A stretch of DNA of 64,000 nt, taken from NCBI GenBank assembly GCA_016191225.1, contig JACPPC010000007.1, positions 1 through 64,000 on the forward strand. Reading direction: 5' to 3'. The translations under genes were made by a program, and so were the position numbers. This DNA comes from Gemmatimonadota bacterium. GTDB lineage: Bacteria; Gemmatimonadota; Gemmatimonadetes; Gemmatimonadales; Gemmatimonadaceae. Below, piece by piece: positions 26,876 through 40,201 of the stretch. Position 1 is the stretch's first letter. Every line of letters starts with the position of its first letter. The notes beneath the pieces were generated by a model. That model was not told where the DNA came from. It did no database searches and was given only the letters and a program-made list of their open reading frames with translations.

Positions 26876-28183
26876 TCATCGGTCGATCTCTCCCATCACG
26901 ATGTCGATGCTGGCGTTGATCGCGATCACGTCGGAGAGGAGGTGCCCCTCGACCATCTTCGGGATCGCGCTCAGGTTCACGAAGCTCGGCGGCCGGATGC
27001 GCCACCGCACCGGCTTCGAGGTGCCGTCGCTGACCATGTAGTACCCCTTCTCGCCCTTCGGGCTCTCCACGGGCACGTAGGCCTCGCCGACCGGCGGGCG
27101 CGGACCCTCCATCACCAGCTTGAAGTGATGGATCATGCTCTCCATCTCGCTCGTGGCGCGGTGCTTGTCGGGGAGGATCAGCCGCGGATCGTCCACGTTC
27201 ACCGGCCCGTCGGGGAGCCGGGCGATCGCCTGCTCGAGAATCCGCACGCTCTGCCGCAGTTCCTCCACCCGCACCAGGTACCGGTCGTACACGTCCCCCT
27301 GCGTCCCCACCGGGACCTCGAAGTCGTAGCTCTCGTAGTCGAGGTACGGGAAGTCCTTGCGCACGTCGTAGTCCACGCCGCTCGCCCGCAGCATCGGCCC
27401 CGACAGGCCGTAGTTCAGCGCCTCGCTCGCGCTCATCGCGCCGAGGCCGATCGTCCGGCCCACCCAGATCGCGTTCCTGGTGAGCATCCCGTCCACCTCG
27501 GCGATGGTCCGCGGGAAGGTGCGCACGAAGTTCCTGAGGCGGTCGAGCCAGCCGTCGGGAATGTCGGCCATCATCCCGCCGACGCGCGCGCCGCTCGTCG
27601 TCAGCCGGGCCCCCGTCCACGACTCCAGCAGCTGGTACACGTTCTCGCGCTCCTGGAAGGCCCACAGGAACGGGGTGAAGGCGCCGATGTCGATGCTGGT
27701 GGTGCCGAGCCAGACGAGGTGCGAGATGATCCGCGACAGCTCCATCGCGATCACCCGCAGCACCGTGCAGCGCGGCGTGATGTCGACGCCGAACAGCCGC
27801 TCGGCCGACAGGACGAACGCGCAGTTGTTCCCGATCGAGTTGAGGTAGTCCTCCCGGTCGGTCCACGGGACGATCTGGTTGTACTGGCGGTACTCGCCGA
27901 TCTTCTCGAAGCCGCAGTGCAGGTAGCCGACGTGGGGCACGCAGCGCACCACCGTCTCGCCGTCGAGCTCGAGCACGAGGCGCAGCACCCCGTGCGTCGC
28001 CGGGTGCTGCGGCCCGATGTTGATCAGCATGTGCTCGCCGCCGAAGTCGGGCTCCACCGGCGGGTGGGCGTTGAGCGCGATCGCATTCCCCGCCGCGTCG
28101 GTCACCAGCGGCGTGCGGACCGGCTTCCCCGAGGCGTCGAGCCCGCTCGTCGCGAGGGCGACGTCCACCGTGCGCGTCGCCAT
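26876..28183 (-). CDS. nuoD: NADH-quinone oxidoreductase subunit D
   Basis: The 49-kDa-type subunit that forms the quinone site together with NuoB; 435 residues. Motifs are GPQHPATHGVLRL near 56-68, VGYLHCGFEK and the C-terminal KPVRWRIRPPSF. About 35 residues precede the core and look non-conserved. The ATG at 28183 shares a base with the nuoC stop, so nuoC and nuoD are separate genes here, not fused. Confidence 0.96.
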   Translation of the reverse strand: MATRTVDVALATSGLDASGKPVRTPLVTDAAGNAIALNAHPPVEPDFGGEHMLINIGPQHPATHGVLRLVLELDGETVVRCVPHVGYLHCGFEKIGEYRQYNQIVPWTDREDYLNSIGNNCAFVLSAERLFGVDITPRCTVLRVIAMELSRIISHLVWLGTTSIDIGAFTPFLWAFQERENVYQLLESWTGARLTTSGARVGGMMADIPDGWLDRLRNFVRTFPRTIAEVDGMLTRNAIWVGRTIGLGAMSASEALNYGLSGPMLRASGVDYDVRKDFPYLDYESYDFEVPVGTQGDVYDRYLVRVEELRQSVRILEQAIARLPDGPVNVDDPRLILPDKHRATSEMESMIHHFKLVMEGPRPPVGEAYVPVESPKGEKGYYMVSDGTSKPVRWRIRPPSFVNLSAIPKMVEGHLLSDVIAINASIDIVMGEIDR

Positions 28184-28902
28184 CACTCGCCCACCTGCTC
28201 GCCGTGGCCGAGGCGCACCTTCATCTCGACCGGCAGGTCGTCGAAGGCGTCGGCGATCGTCAGCTCTTCCATCGAATAGTGCGCCTCGGGGTTGCCCGTC
28301 AGCGCCTGCTTGAGCTGCTCGGCGCGCGAGAAGCGTCCCCGCAGCGGAAAGTCCTTGCGCAGCGGGAACCCCTCGCGGTACTGCTCCCACATCAGGATCC
28401 GCCGCAGGTCCGGGTGCCCCTCGAACCGGATGCCGAACATGTCGTAGCATTCGCGCTCGAGCCAGTCGGCCCCCTTGTACACGGGCCAGACGCTCGGCAC
28501 CACGAGCGGCTTCGACGTGTCGAGTTCGGCCTTCACCCGCAGGAACCGCCGGCATGCAATGGAACGCAGGTGCCAGACGACCTCCAGCGGGCCGCCGTCG
28601 CGCTGCTCGACCGCGGTCACGTCCACGAGGTACTCATATTGCTGCGACGGGTCGTCGTGCAGCCAGCGGATGACGTCGAGCGCGCTCGCCGGCGCGACGT
28701 GGAGGTTGGTGTCGCCGCAGACGACCTCGGTGCGCCGCACCGCCGCGCCGAACTTCGCCGCCGCGGCCGCCGCGCTGGGGTTCGCGGCGCCGCCGCGATT
28801 CGGCACCCCCCGCCGGCTGGCGGGGGCCGGCGCGCCGGGGACCGCGTGTCCCGCCCGGAGGAGCCCGGCCCCTCCCGCGTCGCCTCCCGGCGCGCCGCTC
28901 AC
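28183..28902 (-). CDS. nuoC: NADH-quinone oxidoreductase subunit C
   Basis: The 30-kDa subunit of complex I, 239 residues. The C-terminal signature [20 protein letters not shown] is clear. The start is a GTG at 28902 overlapping the nuoB stop (GTGA), which adds an Ala/Gly/Pro-rich N-terminal stretch of about 50 residues with no recognisable fold. Without a homologue alignment a later start cannot be excluded, but the junction matches the pattern of this genome. Confidence 0.92.
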   Translation of the reverse strand: MSGAPGGDAGGAGLLRAGHAVPGAPAPASRRGVPNRGGAANPSAAAAAAKFGAAVRRTEVVCGDTNLHVAPASALDVIRWLHDDPSQQYEYLVDVTAVEQRDGGPLEVVWHLRSIACRRFLRVKAELDTSKPLVVPSVWPVYKGADWLERECYDMFGIRFEGHPDLRRILMWEQYREGFPLRKDFPLRGRFSRAEQLKQALTGNPEAHYSMEELTIADAFDDLPVEMKVRLGHGEQVGE

Positions 28903-29525
28903 GGCGCCGACCGGGTCTGGTGCACCGAGTTGCCGAACGGCTCCGACAGCTCGTCGATGGCCGACGGCGGGATGTACAGCTGGCTCGTGGGATCGGGTTC
29001 CATCTCGCGGCGGATCGACGGGTCGCTCATCCGCTCGGTGCGGATCTTCCGCTGCAGCATCATGATCCCGTAGATCAGCCCCTCGGGTCGCGGCGGGCAT
29101 CCCGGCACGTACACGTCGACGGGGATGATCGTGTCGATCCCCTGCACCACCGCATAGTTGTCGAACATCCCGCCGCTCGAGGCGCAGGCGCCCATGCTGA
29201 TCGCCCACTTGGGCTGCGGCATCTGCTGCCAGATGCGGCGGATCACCGGGGCGAGCTTGAACGGCACCCGGCCGGCGCAGATCAGCAGGTCCGCCTGCCG
29301 CGGCGAGAACGACATCCGCTCCATGCCGAAGCGGGCGAGGTCGAACTTGCTGGCGGCGGTGGCCATGAACTCGATCGCGCAGCAGGCGGTGCCGAAGGGC
29401 ATCGGCCACAGCGAGTTGGAGCGGCCCCAGTTGACGAGGAAGTCGAGCCGGGTGGTCAGCCACCCCTCCTGCGACTGCGGCTGCCAGCTGACGGCGGCGG
29501 GCTCCGGGCGGGGGCTCAGTCCCAC
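28899..29525 (-). CDS. nuoB: NADH-quinone oxidoreductase subunit B
   Basis: Carries cluster N2, the last electron donor to quinone. The ligands are visible: adjacent cysteines in TACCAIEFM, Cys in GACASSGG and Cys in [10 protein letters not shown] start the gene at GTG 29525 because GGGAG lies 7 bases upstream; this gives 208 residues and a 10-base overlap with nuoA. The open frame reaches further upstream but that part shadows nuoA. Confidence 0.94.
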   Translation of the reverse strand: MGLSPRPEPAAVSWQPQSQEGWLTTRLDFLVNWGRSNSLWPMPFGTACCAIEFMATAASKFDLARFGMERMSFSPRQADLLICAGRVPFKLAPVIRRIWQQMPQPKWAISMGACASSGGMFDNYAVVQGIDTIIPVDVYVPGCPPRPEGLIYGIMMLQRKIRTERMSDPSIRREMEPDPTSQLYIPPSAIDELSEPFGNSVHQTRSAP

Positions 29526-29920
29526 TGCAGCGCTCCCTTTTTCCAGACGTAGACGAAGCCGATCACGAGGATCGCCATGAACACCAGCATCTCGCCGAGG
29601 CCGAAGAACGAGGCCTGACCCGCCGGGCAGAGGTCGTTCACCAGCGGCACCGCGCAGGAGAGGTCGCGATAGAGCACCCCCCACGGCAGCATGAACACCG
29701 TCTCGATGTCGAAGATGATGAACAACATCGCGACCATGTAGAACTTGACCGAGAACCGGTCGCGCGCGTCGCCAAGCGGGGCGATCCCCGACTCGTAGGG
29801 CGTCTGCTTGACCGCCGAAGGCCGCTGCCGGACGGTGAGGTGCGAGATGCCGAGGATCATCACCGCGTTCGCGATGACGAAGCCGAGGAGGAGCAGAACC
29901 GGCAGGTAGGCGCGGGCCAT
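29516..29920 (-). CDS. nuoA: NADH-quinone oxidoreductase subunit A
   Basis: First gene of the complex I operon. A 134-residue, three-helix membrane protein with the family loop [22 protein letters not shown] and the acidic IIFDIETVF helix. The ATG at 29920 lacks a strong ribosome binding site. A good promoter lies about 40-70 bases upstream. Confidence 0.94.
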   Translation of the reverse strand: MARAYLPVLLLLGFVIANAVMILGISHLTVRQRPSAVKQTPYESGIAPLGDARDRFSVKFYMVAMLFIIFDIETVFMLPWGVLYRDLSCAVPLVNDLCPAGQASFFGLGEMLVFMAILVIGFVYVWKKGALQWD

Positions 29921-29962
29921 GCGATGGGCGGGAGAAAACGCGCGAAAACTCGGTCGGCTCTT

Positions 29963-29991
29963 AAGGTAGGATGGGGGGCGCGGGGGGTCAA
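29963..29991 (-). promoter_or_regulatory. Sigma-70-type promoter of the nuo operon
   Basis: Minus strand TTGACC, a spacer of exactly 17 bases, then TACCTT. The predicted start near 29956 leaves a leader of about 36 bases before nuoA. The spacer is almost entirely C and G. Confidence 0.7.
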
Positions 29992-30088
29992 CGTAAGTCG
30001 AAGGGGCCGTGCACCTTGGCCGGAGCGGCGGTGGGCGGCGTGTCAAGGGCGTCGCACGGGGCCGGGAGCGGCCCTAGATTCGCCCCCT

Positions 30089-30114
30089 TGTCATCCTGAG
30101 CGAAGCGAAGGATC
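30089..30114 (+). repeat. Dispersed short repeat of the TCATCCTGAGCGAAG type
   Basis: The 26 bases begin TGTCATCCTGAGCGAAGCGA and end GGATC. I recognise this as a short intergenic sequence found in many copies in several environmental bacterial phyla. It lies in the 272-base gap between the divergent nuoA and dcd genes. A related longer form is at 31505-31555. Confidence 0.55.
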
Positions 30115-30192
30115 CGCTTCTGCACGAAGAACTGGCCTTTCGCCGCGCCCAGGGCGACCGCCCCGGACATCACCCCCGCCGAGTCCGCCCGC

Positions 30193-30747
30193 ATGAGCAT
30201 CATGAACGACCGCTGGATCACCGAGATGGCGACCAGGCACGGGATGATCGAGCCCTACGAGAGCTCGCAGGTCCGGTCGGGGGTGATCTCGTACGGGGTG
30301 AGCGCGTACGGCTACGACATGCGGGTGGCGCGCGAGTTCCGGATCTTCACCAACGTCCTCAGCTCGATCATCGACCCCAAGCACTTCGACCCGAAGTCGT
30401 TCGTCGAGTACGAGGGGGACGTCTGCATCGTCCCGCCCAACTCGTTCGCCCTCGCGCGCAGCGTGGAGTACTTCCGCATCCCGCGCGACATCCTCACCAT
30501 CTGCGTCGGCAAGAGCACGTACGCGCGGTGCGGGATCATCACCAACGTCACGCCGTTCGAGCCCGAGTGGGAGGGCTACGTGACCCTCGAGATCTCGAAC
30601 ACGACCCCGCTGCCGGCGAAGATCTACGCCAACGAGGGGATCTGCCAGGTGCTCTTCCTGCAGGGAAACGAACCGCCGATCACGAGCTACAAGGACAAGA
30701 AGGGGAAGTACCAGGGGCAGCAGGGAGTGACCCTGCCCCGCCTCTAG
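30193..30747 (+). CDS. dcd: dCTP deaminase
   Basis: Deaminates dCTP to dUTP, feeding thymidylate synthesis. It has 184 residues, the usual length. Conserved blocks are SAYGYDMRV near 37-45, [10 protein letters not shown] near 104-113, and [16 protein letters not shown] with the catalytic Glu. The fold is shared with dUTPase, but the KSTYARCG block points to the deaminase. No clear ribosome binding site precedes the ATG. It is one of only five protein genes on the plus strand. Confidence 0.93.
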   Translation: MSIMNDRWITEMATRHGMIEPYESSQVRSGVISYGVSAYGYDMRVAREFRIFTNVLSSIIDPKHFDPKSFVEYEGDVCIVPPNSFALARSVEYFRIPRDILTICVGKSTYARCGIITNVTPFEPEWEGYVTLEISNTTPLPAKIYANEGICQVLFLQGNEPPITSYKDKKGKYQGQQGVTLPRL

Positions 30748-30758
30748 CGTCTCCGCCG

Positions 30759-31466
30759 GTGAGCACCCCGCGCCACTGGGACCGCCACGCCCGGCGCTTC
30801 ACCTCGGAAGTCTTCGACATCACGAAGGCCCACGCCGGCTCCGTCCTCGACCGCCGGGTGCGGGAGCTCGCTCCCCGGCGCGGCACCGGCATCCTGCTCG
30901 ACGCCGGCTGCGGCATCGGCACCTTCGCCCGCAAGTACGGCGCCCGCTTCGCCCACGTGATCGCGATGGACTTCTCGCCGGCGATCCTCCGCCGCGCGAT
31001 GGCGGCCCGCCCCGCCCTGCCGAACGTGACCTGGCTCTGCGCCGACATCGTGGCCCTCCCGCTGATCCTCCAGCCCGGCGTCGCCGACCTCACCGCCTCG
31101 CTCAACGTGCTCACCTACGCCACGCCGGAGCGGAACGACGACATCCTCCGCGCCCTCTGCCTGCTCACCGCCCGCGGTGGCCATGCGCTGGTGGTGGCGC
31201 CGAGCGCCGAGAGCGAGGCCCGCGCGGGTCGCGGCTCGCGGGTCGCCCGGCGGGGGGCGGGGGCGGCCGAGCACACGCAGCATCGGCAGGGGCTCACGCA
31301 GCGGTTCTTCACCCGGGAGAGCCTGACGCAGGCGGCGCTCGATGCCGGGTGGAAATCCGCCGGGCTCGAGCCGATCAGCTATCCCCGGGCCTACGAGAAC
31401 GTCGGCAAGGCCGGCACGGGCGACCGACGCGACAACTGGGACTGGCTGGCGGTGCTGGGCAGGTAG
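30759..31466 (+). CDS. SAM-dependent methyltransferase of unknown substrate
   Basis: Class I methyltransferase fold: the SAM-binding motif I is LLDAGCGIGTFA near residues 46-57, followed by an acidic strand end (AMDFSPAI) and a later LTASLNVLTYA strand. I start it at GTG 30759, eleven bases after dcd, for 235 residues; no good ribosome binding site is visible, so the start is uncertain. The substrate is not evident. A strong hairpin follows the stop codon. Confidence 0.8.
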   Translation: MSTPRHWDRHARRFTSEVFDITKAHAGSVLDRRVRELAPRRGTGILLDAGCGIGTFARKYGARFAHVIAMDFSPAILRRAMAARPALPNVTWLCADIVALPLILQPGVADLTASLNVLTYATPERNDDILRALCLLTARGGHALVVAPSAESEARAGRGSRVARRGAGAAEHTQHRQGLTQRFFTRESLTQAALDAGWKSAGLEPISYPRAYENVGKAGTGDRRDNWDWLAVLGR

Positions 31467-31472
31467 CGAAGA

Positions 31473-31496
31473 GGGGCCGGCCACTCGGCCGGCCCC
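31473..31496. terminator. GC-rich hairpin between converging genes
   Basis: A perfect 10-base stem, GGGGCCGGCC and GGCCGGCCCC, around the loop ACTC. It begins six bases after the methyltransferase stop. There is no T run, which is usual in very GC-rich genomes, and the symmetry would serve both strands. Confidence 0.7.
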
Positions 31497-31504
31497 TGCG
31501 CTCA

Positions 31505-31555
31505 TGAGATCGCTCGACTGCGCGCCGCTCCGCGGCGCACCGCTCGAGGTGACAG
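31505..31555. repeat. Longer member of the same short dispersed repeat family, with internal dyad
   Basis: The minus strand reads TGTCACCTCGAGCG at one end and CAGTCGAGCGATCT at the other, the layout of the longer relatives of the repeat at 30089-30114. The centre holds a perfect 7-base dyad, GCGCCGC and GCGGCGC around TCC (31522-31538). It abuts the end of sdhB. Confidence 0.45.
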
Positions 31556-31556
31556 A

Positions 31557-32357
31557 TCACCCCGCTCCCGCCACCTGCCGCTCCTCGGCCTGCATCACGC
31601 TCGCCACCACGAAGTCCCGGTTCATCCGCGAGATCGCGTCGATCGAGATTTCCTTGGGACACGCCTGCTGGCACTCGCCGAACAGCGAGCAGCCGCCGAA
31701 GTGCTCGAGGTCCATCTGCGTCACCATCCTGAGCGCCCGCCGGTGGCGCTCCGGCTGGCCCTGCGGCAGGTGGCCGAGGTGCGTGATCTTGGCTGCCGTG
31801 AACAGCGACGCCGATCCGTTGGGGCAGGCCGCCACGCAGGCCCCGCAGCCGATGCAGGCCGCCGCGTCCATCGCCGCGTCGGCGTCGGTCTTGGGCACCG
31901 GCACCGCGTTGCCGTCGACCGCGTTCCCCGTGTTCACGGACACGTAGCCGCCGGCCTGGATGATCCGGTCGAACGCCGCCCGGTCCACCACGAGGTCCTT
32001 GATCACCGGGAAGGGCGCCGCGCGCCACGGCTCGACCACGATCTCGTCGCCGTCGCTGAAGGCGCGCATGTGCAGTTGGCAGGTCGTCGTCGCCTTCCAC
32101 GGCCCGTGCGCCTGGCCGTTGATCATCATCCCGCAGCTGCCGCAGATCCCCTCGCGGCAGTCGTGGTCGAACGCGATCGGCGGCTCCCCCCTCGCCACCA
32201 GCCCCTCGTTCACCACGTCGAGCATCTCGAGGAAGCTCATGTCCGGCGACACGTCGGTCGCGGCGTAGGTGCGCATCGCCCCGGCCGCGCCCGGCCCCGC
32301 CTGCCGCCAGACGTGCAGCGTGAGGTTCATCGGCTTCCCGCTCCCCGTTCCACCCAT
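31557..32357 (-). CDS. sdhB: Succinate dehydrogenase iron-sulphur subunit
   Basis: Carries electrons from the flavoprotein to the cytochrome b subunit. The 2Fe-2S motif is [11 protein letters not shown] with a later Cys in TTCQLH; the C-terminal half has [12 protein letters not shown] and [14 protein letters not shown] for the 4Fe-4S and 3Fe-4S clusters. It has 266 residues from ATG 32357, which has AAGGAG about 10 bases upstream. It is the last gene after mdh-sdhC-sdhA. Confidence 0.95.
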   Translation of the reverse strand: MGGTGSGKPMNLTLHVWRQAGPGAAGAMRTYAATDVSPDMSFLEMLDVVNEGLVARGEPPIAFDHDCREGICGSCGMMINGQAHGPWKATTTCQLHMRAFSDGDEIVVEPWRAAPFPVIKDLVVDRAAFDRIIQAGGYVSVNTGNAVDGNAVPVPKTDADAAMDAAACIGCGACVAACPNGSASLFTAAKITHLGHLPQGQPERHRRALRMVTQMDLEHFGGCSLFGECQQACPKEISIDAISRMNRDFVVASVMQAEERQVAGAG

Positions 32358-32371
32358 GGCCAGGATTCTCC

Positions 32372-34291
<1,920 letters not shown>

Positions 34292-34295
34292 GGCG

Positions 34296-35015
34296 TTACG
34301 GAGTCGCGGGAGGCGCCGCGGCGGGAAGGGCCGCGGTCGTGTCGGGGCCGGCGGCCGGCTTGGCGATGCCGGCGTAGACCCCGAGCGGGATGATCGAGAA
34401 GGCCAGCCAGACGCCCACCGCGATCAGTGTCGCGATGCGGCGGTGGAGCGGGTGCCCGCTCGGCCTGGCCACGCCCAGCGAGCGCACGCTCGCCCACGCG
34501 CCGTGAAAGAGGTGGAAGCCCAGCGCGACCATCGACACCTCGTAGAACAGCACCCACCACGGGTTCCGGAAGCCGACCATCACGTTGCTGTAGGCGTCGG
34601 TCTCGCTGAAGGTCGCGTGGTCGAACCACCCGAAGGTGAACTGGGCGAGGTGCAGGCCGATGAACACGAACAGCAGCATCCCGCCCCACCGCATCGTGCG
34701 GCTCGCCCACGTCGAGACCTGCGGCTCGCGGCGGGCGTAGCCGGCGGGCCGCGCGGCGGCGGCGGCGCGCGTGAGCTGGTACGCCGCCGTCACGTGCAGC
34801 ACGAGCGCCGCGAGGAGCCCGAGCCGCGCCGCCCACAGCAGCCCGCCGACTCCCTTCAGCAGCGCGGCGTAGCGGTTGAACGTCTCGGCGCCGCGGAAAA
34901 CGAGCAGGTTGCCCGACACGTGCCCGATCACGAAGGCGATCATGAGCACGCCCGTCACCGCCATGACCACCTTCTTGCCGATCGTCGACCGCCAGAAGGC
35001 GGCGAACATGTTCAT
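34296..35015 (-). CDS. sdhC: Succinate dehydrogenase cytochrome b subunit
   Basis: Single membrane anchor of 239 residues with five hydrophobic segments, like the di-haem cytochrome b558 of Bacillus; no separate sdhD is present. Histidines placed to bind haem lie in [24 protein letters not shown] and FHLFHGAW. The ATG at 35015 follows the mdh stop by eleven bases, with AGGGA about 9 bases upstream. The C-terminal 25 residues are Ala/Pro-rich. Confidence 0.93.
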   Translation of the reverse strand: MNMFAAFWRSTIGKKVVMAVTGVLMIAFVIGHVSGNLLVFRGAETFNRYAALLKGVGGLLWAARLGLLAALVLHVTAAYQLTRAAAAARPAGYARREPQVSTWASRTMRWGGMLLFVFIGLHLAQFTFGWFDHATFSETDAYSNVMVGFRNPWWVLFYEVSMVALGFHLFHGAWASVRSLGVARPSGHPLHRRIATLIAVGVWLAFSIIPLGVYAGIAKPAAGPDTTAALPAAAPPATP

Positions 35016-35026
35016 CGGGCGGTTCC

Positions 35027-37081
<2,055 letters not shown>

Positions 37082-37085
<4 letters not shown>

Positions 37086-37522
37086 CGCGCCGCCCGCGGA
37101 CGCGCCGCACCCGTGGGGTCCACCCACTGGCGCGTGCCATCGGCGTAGTGCTCGCGCTTCCAGATCGGCACCCGCCGCTTGAGTTCCTCGATCACGTACC
37201 GGCAGGCGTCGAATGCCGGCGAACGATGCGGGTGCGCCACCGCGATCGCCACGCTGGCGTCGCCGAGGGCGAGGGCGCCGGTGCGATGCTCGCACACCAC
37301 CTGCCCGGTGCCGAACCGGGCGACCGCCTCGGCCACGATGTCGGCGAGCTCCCGTTCGGCCATCGCCGCGTACGCCTCGTAGTCCATGCCGGTCACCGCT
37401 CGCCCGTCGTGCAGGTCGCGCACCGTGCCGACGAACAGCGCGGTCGCGCCGCAGCGGGTGGTCGCCACCTCCCGCAGCAGCGCCCCCGGGTCGAGCGGGC
37501 GCGTGACGATCGCGCTGCGCAT
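37082..37522 (-). CDS. moaE: Molybdopterin synthase catalytic subunit
   Basis: Large subunit of molybdopterin synthase, inserting dithiolene sulphur into precursor Z. It has 146 residues and the active-site segment RVPIWKREHYADG with both lysine/arginine positions. It shares one base with moaD upstream and overlaps moaA downstream by four, giving moaD-moaE-moaA in one transcript. Confidence 0.95.
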
Positions 37523-37770
37523 CAGCCCCCCGCCACGGGGGGGATCACCGCCACCTCGTCGCCACTCCGCACCAGGTCGCCGACGCTCGCGTAGCGCCGG
37601 TTCACCGCCACCAGCGGGCTCGGCGGAAGCCGGTCGGCTCCGGGACGCTGCGCCAGTGCGGCGAGCAGGTCGCGCACCGTGGTCCCATCGCCCACGGGCA
37701 TCGTGAGTTGCGAAGTGCCGAGGGCGTCGGCGTATGCGGCGAAAAGGAGGACGGTCGCGGAGGCGCTCAT
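37522..37770 (-). CDS. moaD: Molybdopterin synthase sulphur carrier subunit
   Basis: Ubiquitin-fold protein of 82 residues ending in Gly-Gly (PPVAGG), where the thiocarboxylate forms. It is the first gene of moaD-moaE-moaA. GGGAG lies directly against the ATG, closer than usual. Confidence 0.92.
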   Translation of the reverse strand: MSASATVLLFAAYADALGTSQLTMPVGDGTTVRDLLAALAQRPGADRLPPSPLVAVNRRYASVGDLVRSGDEVAVIPPVAGG

Positions 37771-37863
37771 CTCCCGAACGATAACGCCCCGGCGCGCTGG
37801 GGCGAGCCGGGGCGGAAGAATCGTGAGGCGGAAGGGCCTACCTCCATAGGGTCATTCGACTTC

Positions 37864-37876
37864 GGGCCCGCGGCCC
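37864..37876 (-). terminator. Small dyad after the HU gene
   Basis: GGGCC-CGC-GGCCC lies 33 bases past the HU stop, in the 138-base gap before moaD. The stem is only five pairs. Confidence 0.3.
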
Positions 37877-37908
37877 CCCGCTCGACCCGAGCCCGGCCCC
37901 GCGAAGGG

Positions 37909-38238
37909 TCACTCGTCGTCGTCGTCGTGCAGTTCCGAGATGTCGATGTCGGCCACCATGGCCCGCAACTCCTTGCTGGGCTTGAACACCGGCACCGGCC
38001 GGGCGCTCACTTCGACTGGCGCACCCGTGCGCGGATTCCGCGCCATGCGCGTCTTGCGCTGACGGATCTTGAAGGTGCCGAAGCCACGCACCTCGATGTT
38101 CTTCTGCTGCTGGAGCGCCTCCTTGATGGCGTCCAGAAAGGAGTCGACCACACGGGCACAGTCCTTCTTGGAAATCAGCGGCCCGGCCGTCTTGGCGATC
38201 TGTTCGGTGACCCGTTCGACCAGGTCGGCCTTCGTCAT
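37909..38238 (-). CDS. HU/IHF family DNA-binding protein
   Basis: Histone-like DNA-bending protein of 109 residues. The N-terminus MTKADLVERVTEQ, the GFGTFKIRQRKTRMARNP segment and the RNPRTG arm identify the family. It is about 18 residues longer than typical HU because of an acidic tail ending DDDDE. I chose ATG 38238 over the one six bases upstream because GAGG lies 7 bases before it. It has its own strong promoter and is probably expressed alone. Confidence 0.93.
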   Translation of the reverse strand: MTKADLVERVTEQIAKTAGPLISKKDCARVVDSFLDAIKEALQQQKNIEVRGFGTFKIRQRKTRMARNPRTGAPVEVSARPVPVFKPSKELRAMVADIDISELHDDDDE

Positions 38239-38282
38239 GGACATGCCTCGCGCTCGCTCGCCCAAGGGTGGATTGAGCGGCT

Positions 38283-38311
38283 ATGTTAGGACGTTACCTG
38301 TTGTGTGTCAA
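38283..38311 (-). promoter_or_regulatory. Strong sigma-70-type promoter of the HU gene
   Basis: Minus strand TTGACA, 17-base spacer, TAACAT. The -35 matches the consensus fully. The expected leader is about 38 bases. It is also one of the most AT-rich stretches nearby. Confidence 0.75.
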
Positions 38312-38325
38312 GCGTTTGGCGCGCT

Positions 38326-39441
38326 TCAACCCGCTTGTTCCGCGACCATCTTCAGGTACCGGGGAAAGAGGGGGCGGGCGTCGTGGGGCCCCGGGGCGGC
38401 CTCCGGGTGGTACTGGACGCCGAAGACCGGCAGGGCCAGGTGCCGGAGCCCCTCCAGGGTGCCGTCGTTGCAGTTCACGTGGGTGGCGACCAGGTCCGGC
38501 GCCCCCGGAATCCCCGCCTCGGAGCCTTCCACGGCGAAGCCGTGGTTCTGGGCCGTGATCAGGATCCGGCCGGTCTCGAGCTCCCGCACAGGGTGATTCC
38601 CTCCCCGGTGGCCGAAGGGCATCTTCACCGTGCGGGCGCCGAACGACAGTGCCAGCAGCTGGTGGCCGAGGCAGATGCCGAAGATCGGCACCTTCGCCGC
38701 CGCGATCGCGCGAATCGTCGCCGGTGCGTAGGCGATTGCCGCCGGGTCGCCGGGCCCGTTCGAGAGGAAGACGCCGTCGGGCTTGAGGGCGAGCGCGGCT
38801 TCGGCGGTGGTGCGCGCCGGCACCACCGTCACGCGGCAGTTGCTGGCCTCGAACAGGCGCAGGATGTTGCGCTTGATGCCGAAGTCGTAGGCGACGATGT
38901 GGAATGGCGCCCGCGGATTCCCCCAGGCGTACGAGCGCCCGGTGGAAATCCCGCTGGCGAGATCCAGTCCCTCCATGCTCGGGCAGGCCTCGAGTGCCGC
39001 GCGCGCCGCGTCGCCCGGCAGCTCCCCCGCGCCGAGGACGCCGCGCAGCACGCCGCCGCTGCGCAAGTGCCGCGTGAGCGCGCGCGTGTCGATGCCGGTG
39101 AGGATCGGGATCCTCTGCTGCGCCAGCCACCCGGCGAGGTCGCCCGTGGCGCGCCAGTTCGAGAAGGTCGGCGAGAGCTCCCGCACCACGATGCCCGACA
39201 CCTGCGCCCGCGCCGACTCGGGGTCGTCCGCGTTGATGCCGTAGTTGCCGATCATCGGCGCGGTCATCACCACGATCTGCCCGTCGTACGACGGGTCGGT
39301 GAACGTCTCCTGGTACCCGGTCATGCTGGTCGTGAACACGACCTCGGCCACCGTCGGCTCGGCGCCGCCGAGGTAGCGACCGTGAAAAAGGGTTCCGTCC
39401 TCGAGGAGGAGGAACCCTGGCTGGGTCTCGGGGCTCGACAC
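38326..39441 (-). CDS. carA: Carbamoyl-phosphate synthase small subunit
   Basis: Glutaminase subunit supplying ammonia for carbamoyl phosphate. It has 371 residues, with the nucleophile Cys257 in IFGICLGHQ and the His of QYHPEAAPGPHD. The N-terminal half has the usual CarA domain (FTTSMTGYQE, SYDGQIV). The carB partner is not in this window. It follows secG with a 28-base gap and begins with GTG. Confidence 0.95.
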   Translation of the reverse strand: MSSPETQPGFLLLEDGTLFHGRYLGGAEPTVAEVVFTTSMTGYQETFTDPSYDGQIVVMTAPMIGNYGINADDPESARAQVSGIVVRELSPTFSNWRATGDLAGWLAQQRIPILTGIDTRALTRHLRSGGVLRGVLGAGELPGDAARAALEACPSMEGLDLASGISTGRSYAWGNPRAPFHIVAYDFGIKRNILRLFEASNCRVTVVPARTTAEAALALKPDGVFLSNGPGDPAAIAYAPATIRAIAAAKVPIFGICLGHQLLALSFGARTVKMPFGHRGGNHPVRELETGRILITAQNHGFAVEGSEAGIPGAPDLVATHVNCNDGTLEGLRHLALPVFGVQYHPEAAPGPHDARPLFPRYLKMVAEQAG

Positions 39442-39469
39442 TGCTCCGCCGGCGTCGTGGCTGCCGTGG

Positions 39470-39856
39470 CTACTTCTTGGGCGCGGGCGACGTGGCTGGC
39501 GCCGTGGCCGGCGCCGCCGGGGTGAGCGGAACCGCCGCCGGCACCCCGGGCAACGCCTGCTGGGTGGCGGGCGTCTTGGTCGGCGTGAACGCCTTGTCGA
39601 GGATTGACGTCGGCGTGGTCGGCCGCGCGCTCATGATCTGCAGCACGAAGGCGAGGAAGATGAACAGGCCCCCCCCCCACCAGCTGGTCCTGGTCAGGAT
39701 GTTGCCGGCCTGTCGTGTGCCCATCAGTGCGTCCGTGCTCGAGCTGGCGCCGCCAAAGCTGGCGGCGAGCCCCCCTCCTTTGCCCGACTGGAGCAGCACC
39801 GCAGCGGAGAGGACGATGGCGTCGAGGATCAGGATGACAAGCAGGAACGTGTACAT
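39470..39856 (-). CDS. secG: Preprotein translocase subunit SecG
   Basis: Two-helix subunit of the SecYEG channel. The conserved core is LLQSGKGGGLAASFGG, with hydrophobic segments near 3-22 and 60-76. At 128 residues it is longer than most because of a Pro/Ala/Thr-rich tail of about 50 residues. Its own promoter lies just upstream. Confidence 0.93.
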   Translation of the reverse strand: MYTFLLVILILDAIVLSAAVLLQSGKGGGLAASFGGASSSTDALMGTRQAGNILTRTSWWGGGLFIFLAFVLQIMSARPTTPTSILDKAFTPTKTPATQQALPGVPAAVPLTPAAPATAPATSPAPKK

Positions 39857-39898
39857 CTGACGGGGCTGGCTGGAGGTCGGGTGCGGGCGTAACCCCCA

Positions 39899-39927
39899 AA
39901 CGTACCGGAGCTTGCGCCTCGGGTCAA
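39899..39927 (-). promoter_or_regulatory. Sigma-70-type promoter of secG-carA
   Basis: Minus strand TTGACC, 17-base spacer, TACGTT, with about 36 bases of leader before secG. The -35 is the same as at the nuo and DUF177 promoters. Confidence 0.7.
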
Positions 39928-40201
39928 CGGACTGGGGATGGTCCGAGGGTCGGCCTCACCCAAGGGAAACGAGGAACGGCCGGGGAGCCGACCGCGAGAC
40001 GCACGGAGGCCGCGGCGGAAGCCACGGCAGGAGCAAGGAACGTTGGAACGCCAGCCCTGGCGCGTGATCCCGCGCCCGTCGCGACGGCCCGCTCGCGCGC
40101 CCCCAACGTCCCCGCGGTCTCAGCCGCCGTGCCCCTCCGCGAGGCTCCGTGCCCTGTGAGATCGCCCCTCCCGGCTTCCTCGCACTCCCCTCCCTGCGGC
40201 C
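39928..40201. other. GC-rich intergenic stretch without a recognised gene
   Basis: Between tpiA and the secG promoter. The open frames crossing it lack protein-like composition or any recognisable motif. I see two copies of GGGCACGG on the minus strand but no clear RNA gene or repeat array. Confidence 0.5.

Noticed and set aside
38326-39441. carA as an incomplete or decaying carbamoyl-phosphate synthase locus
   Set aside because: CarA is full length with its catalytic residues; carB is simply not adjacent, which is common.
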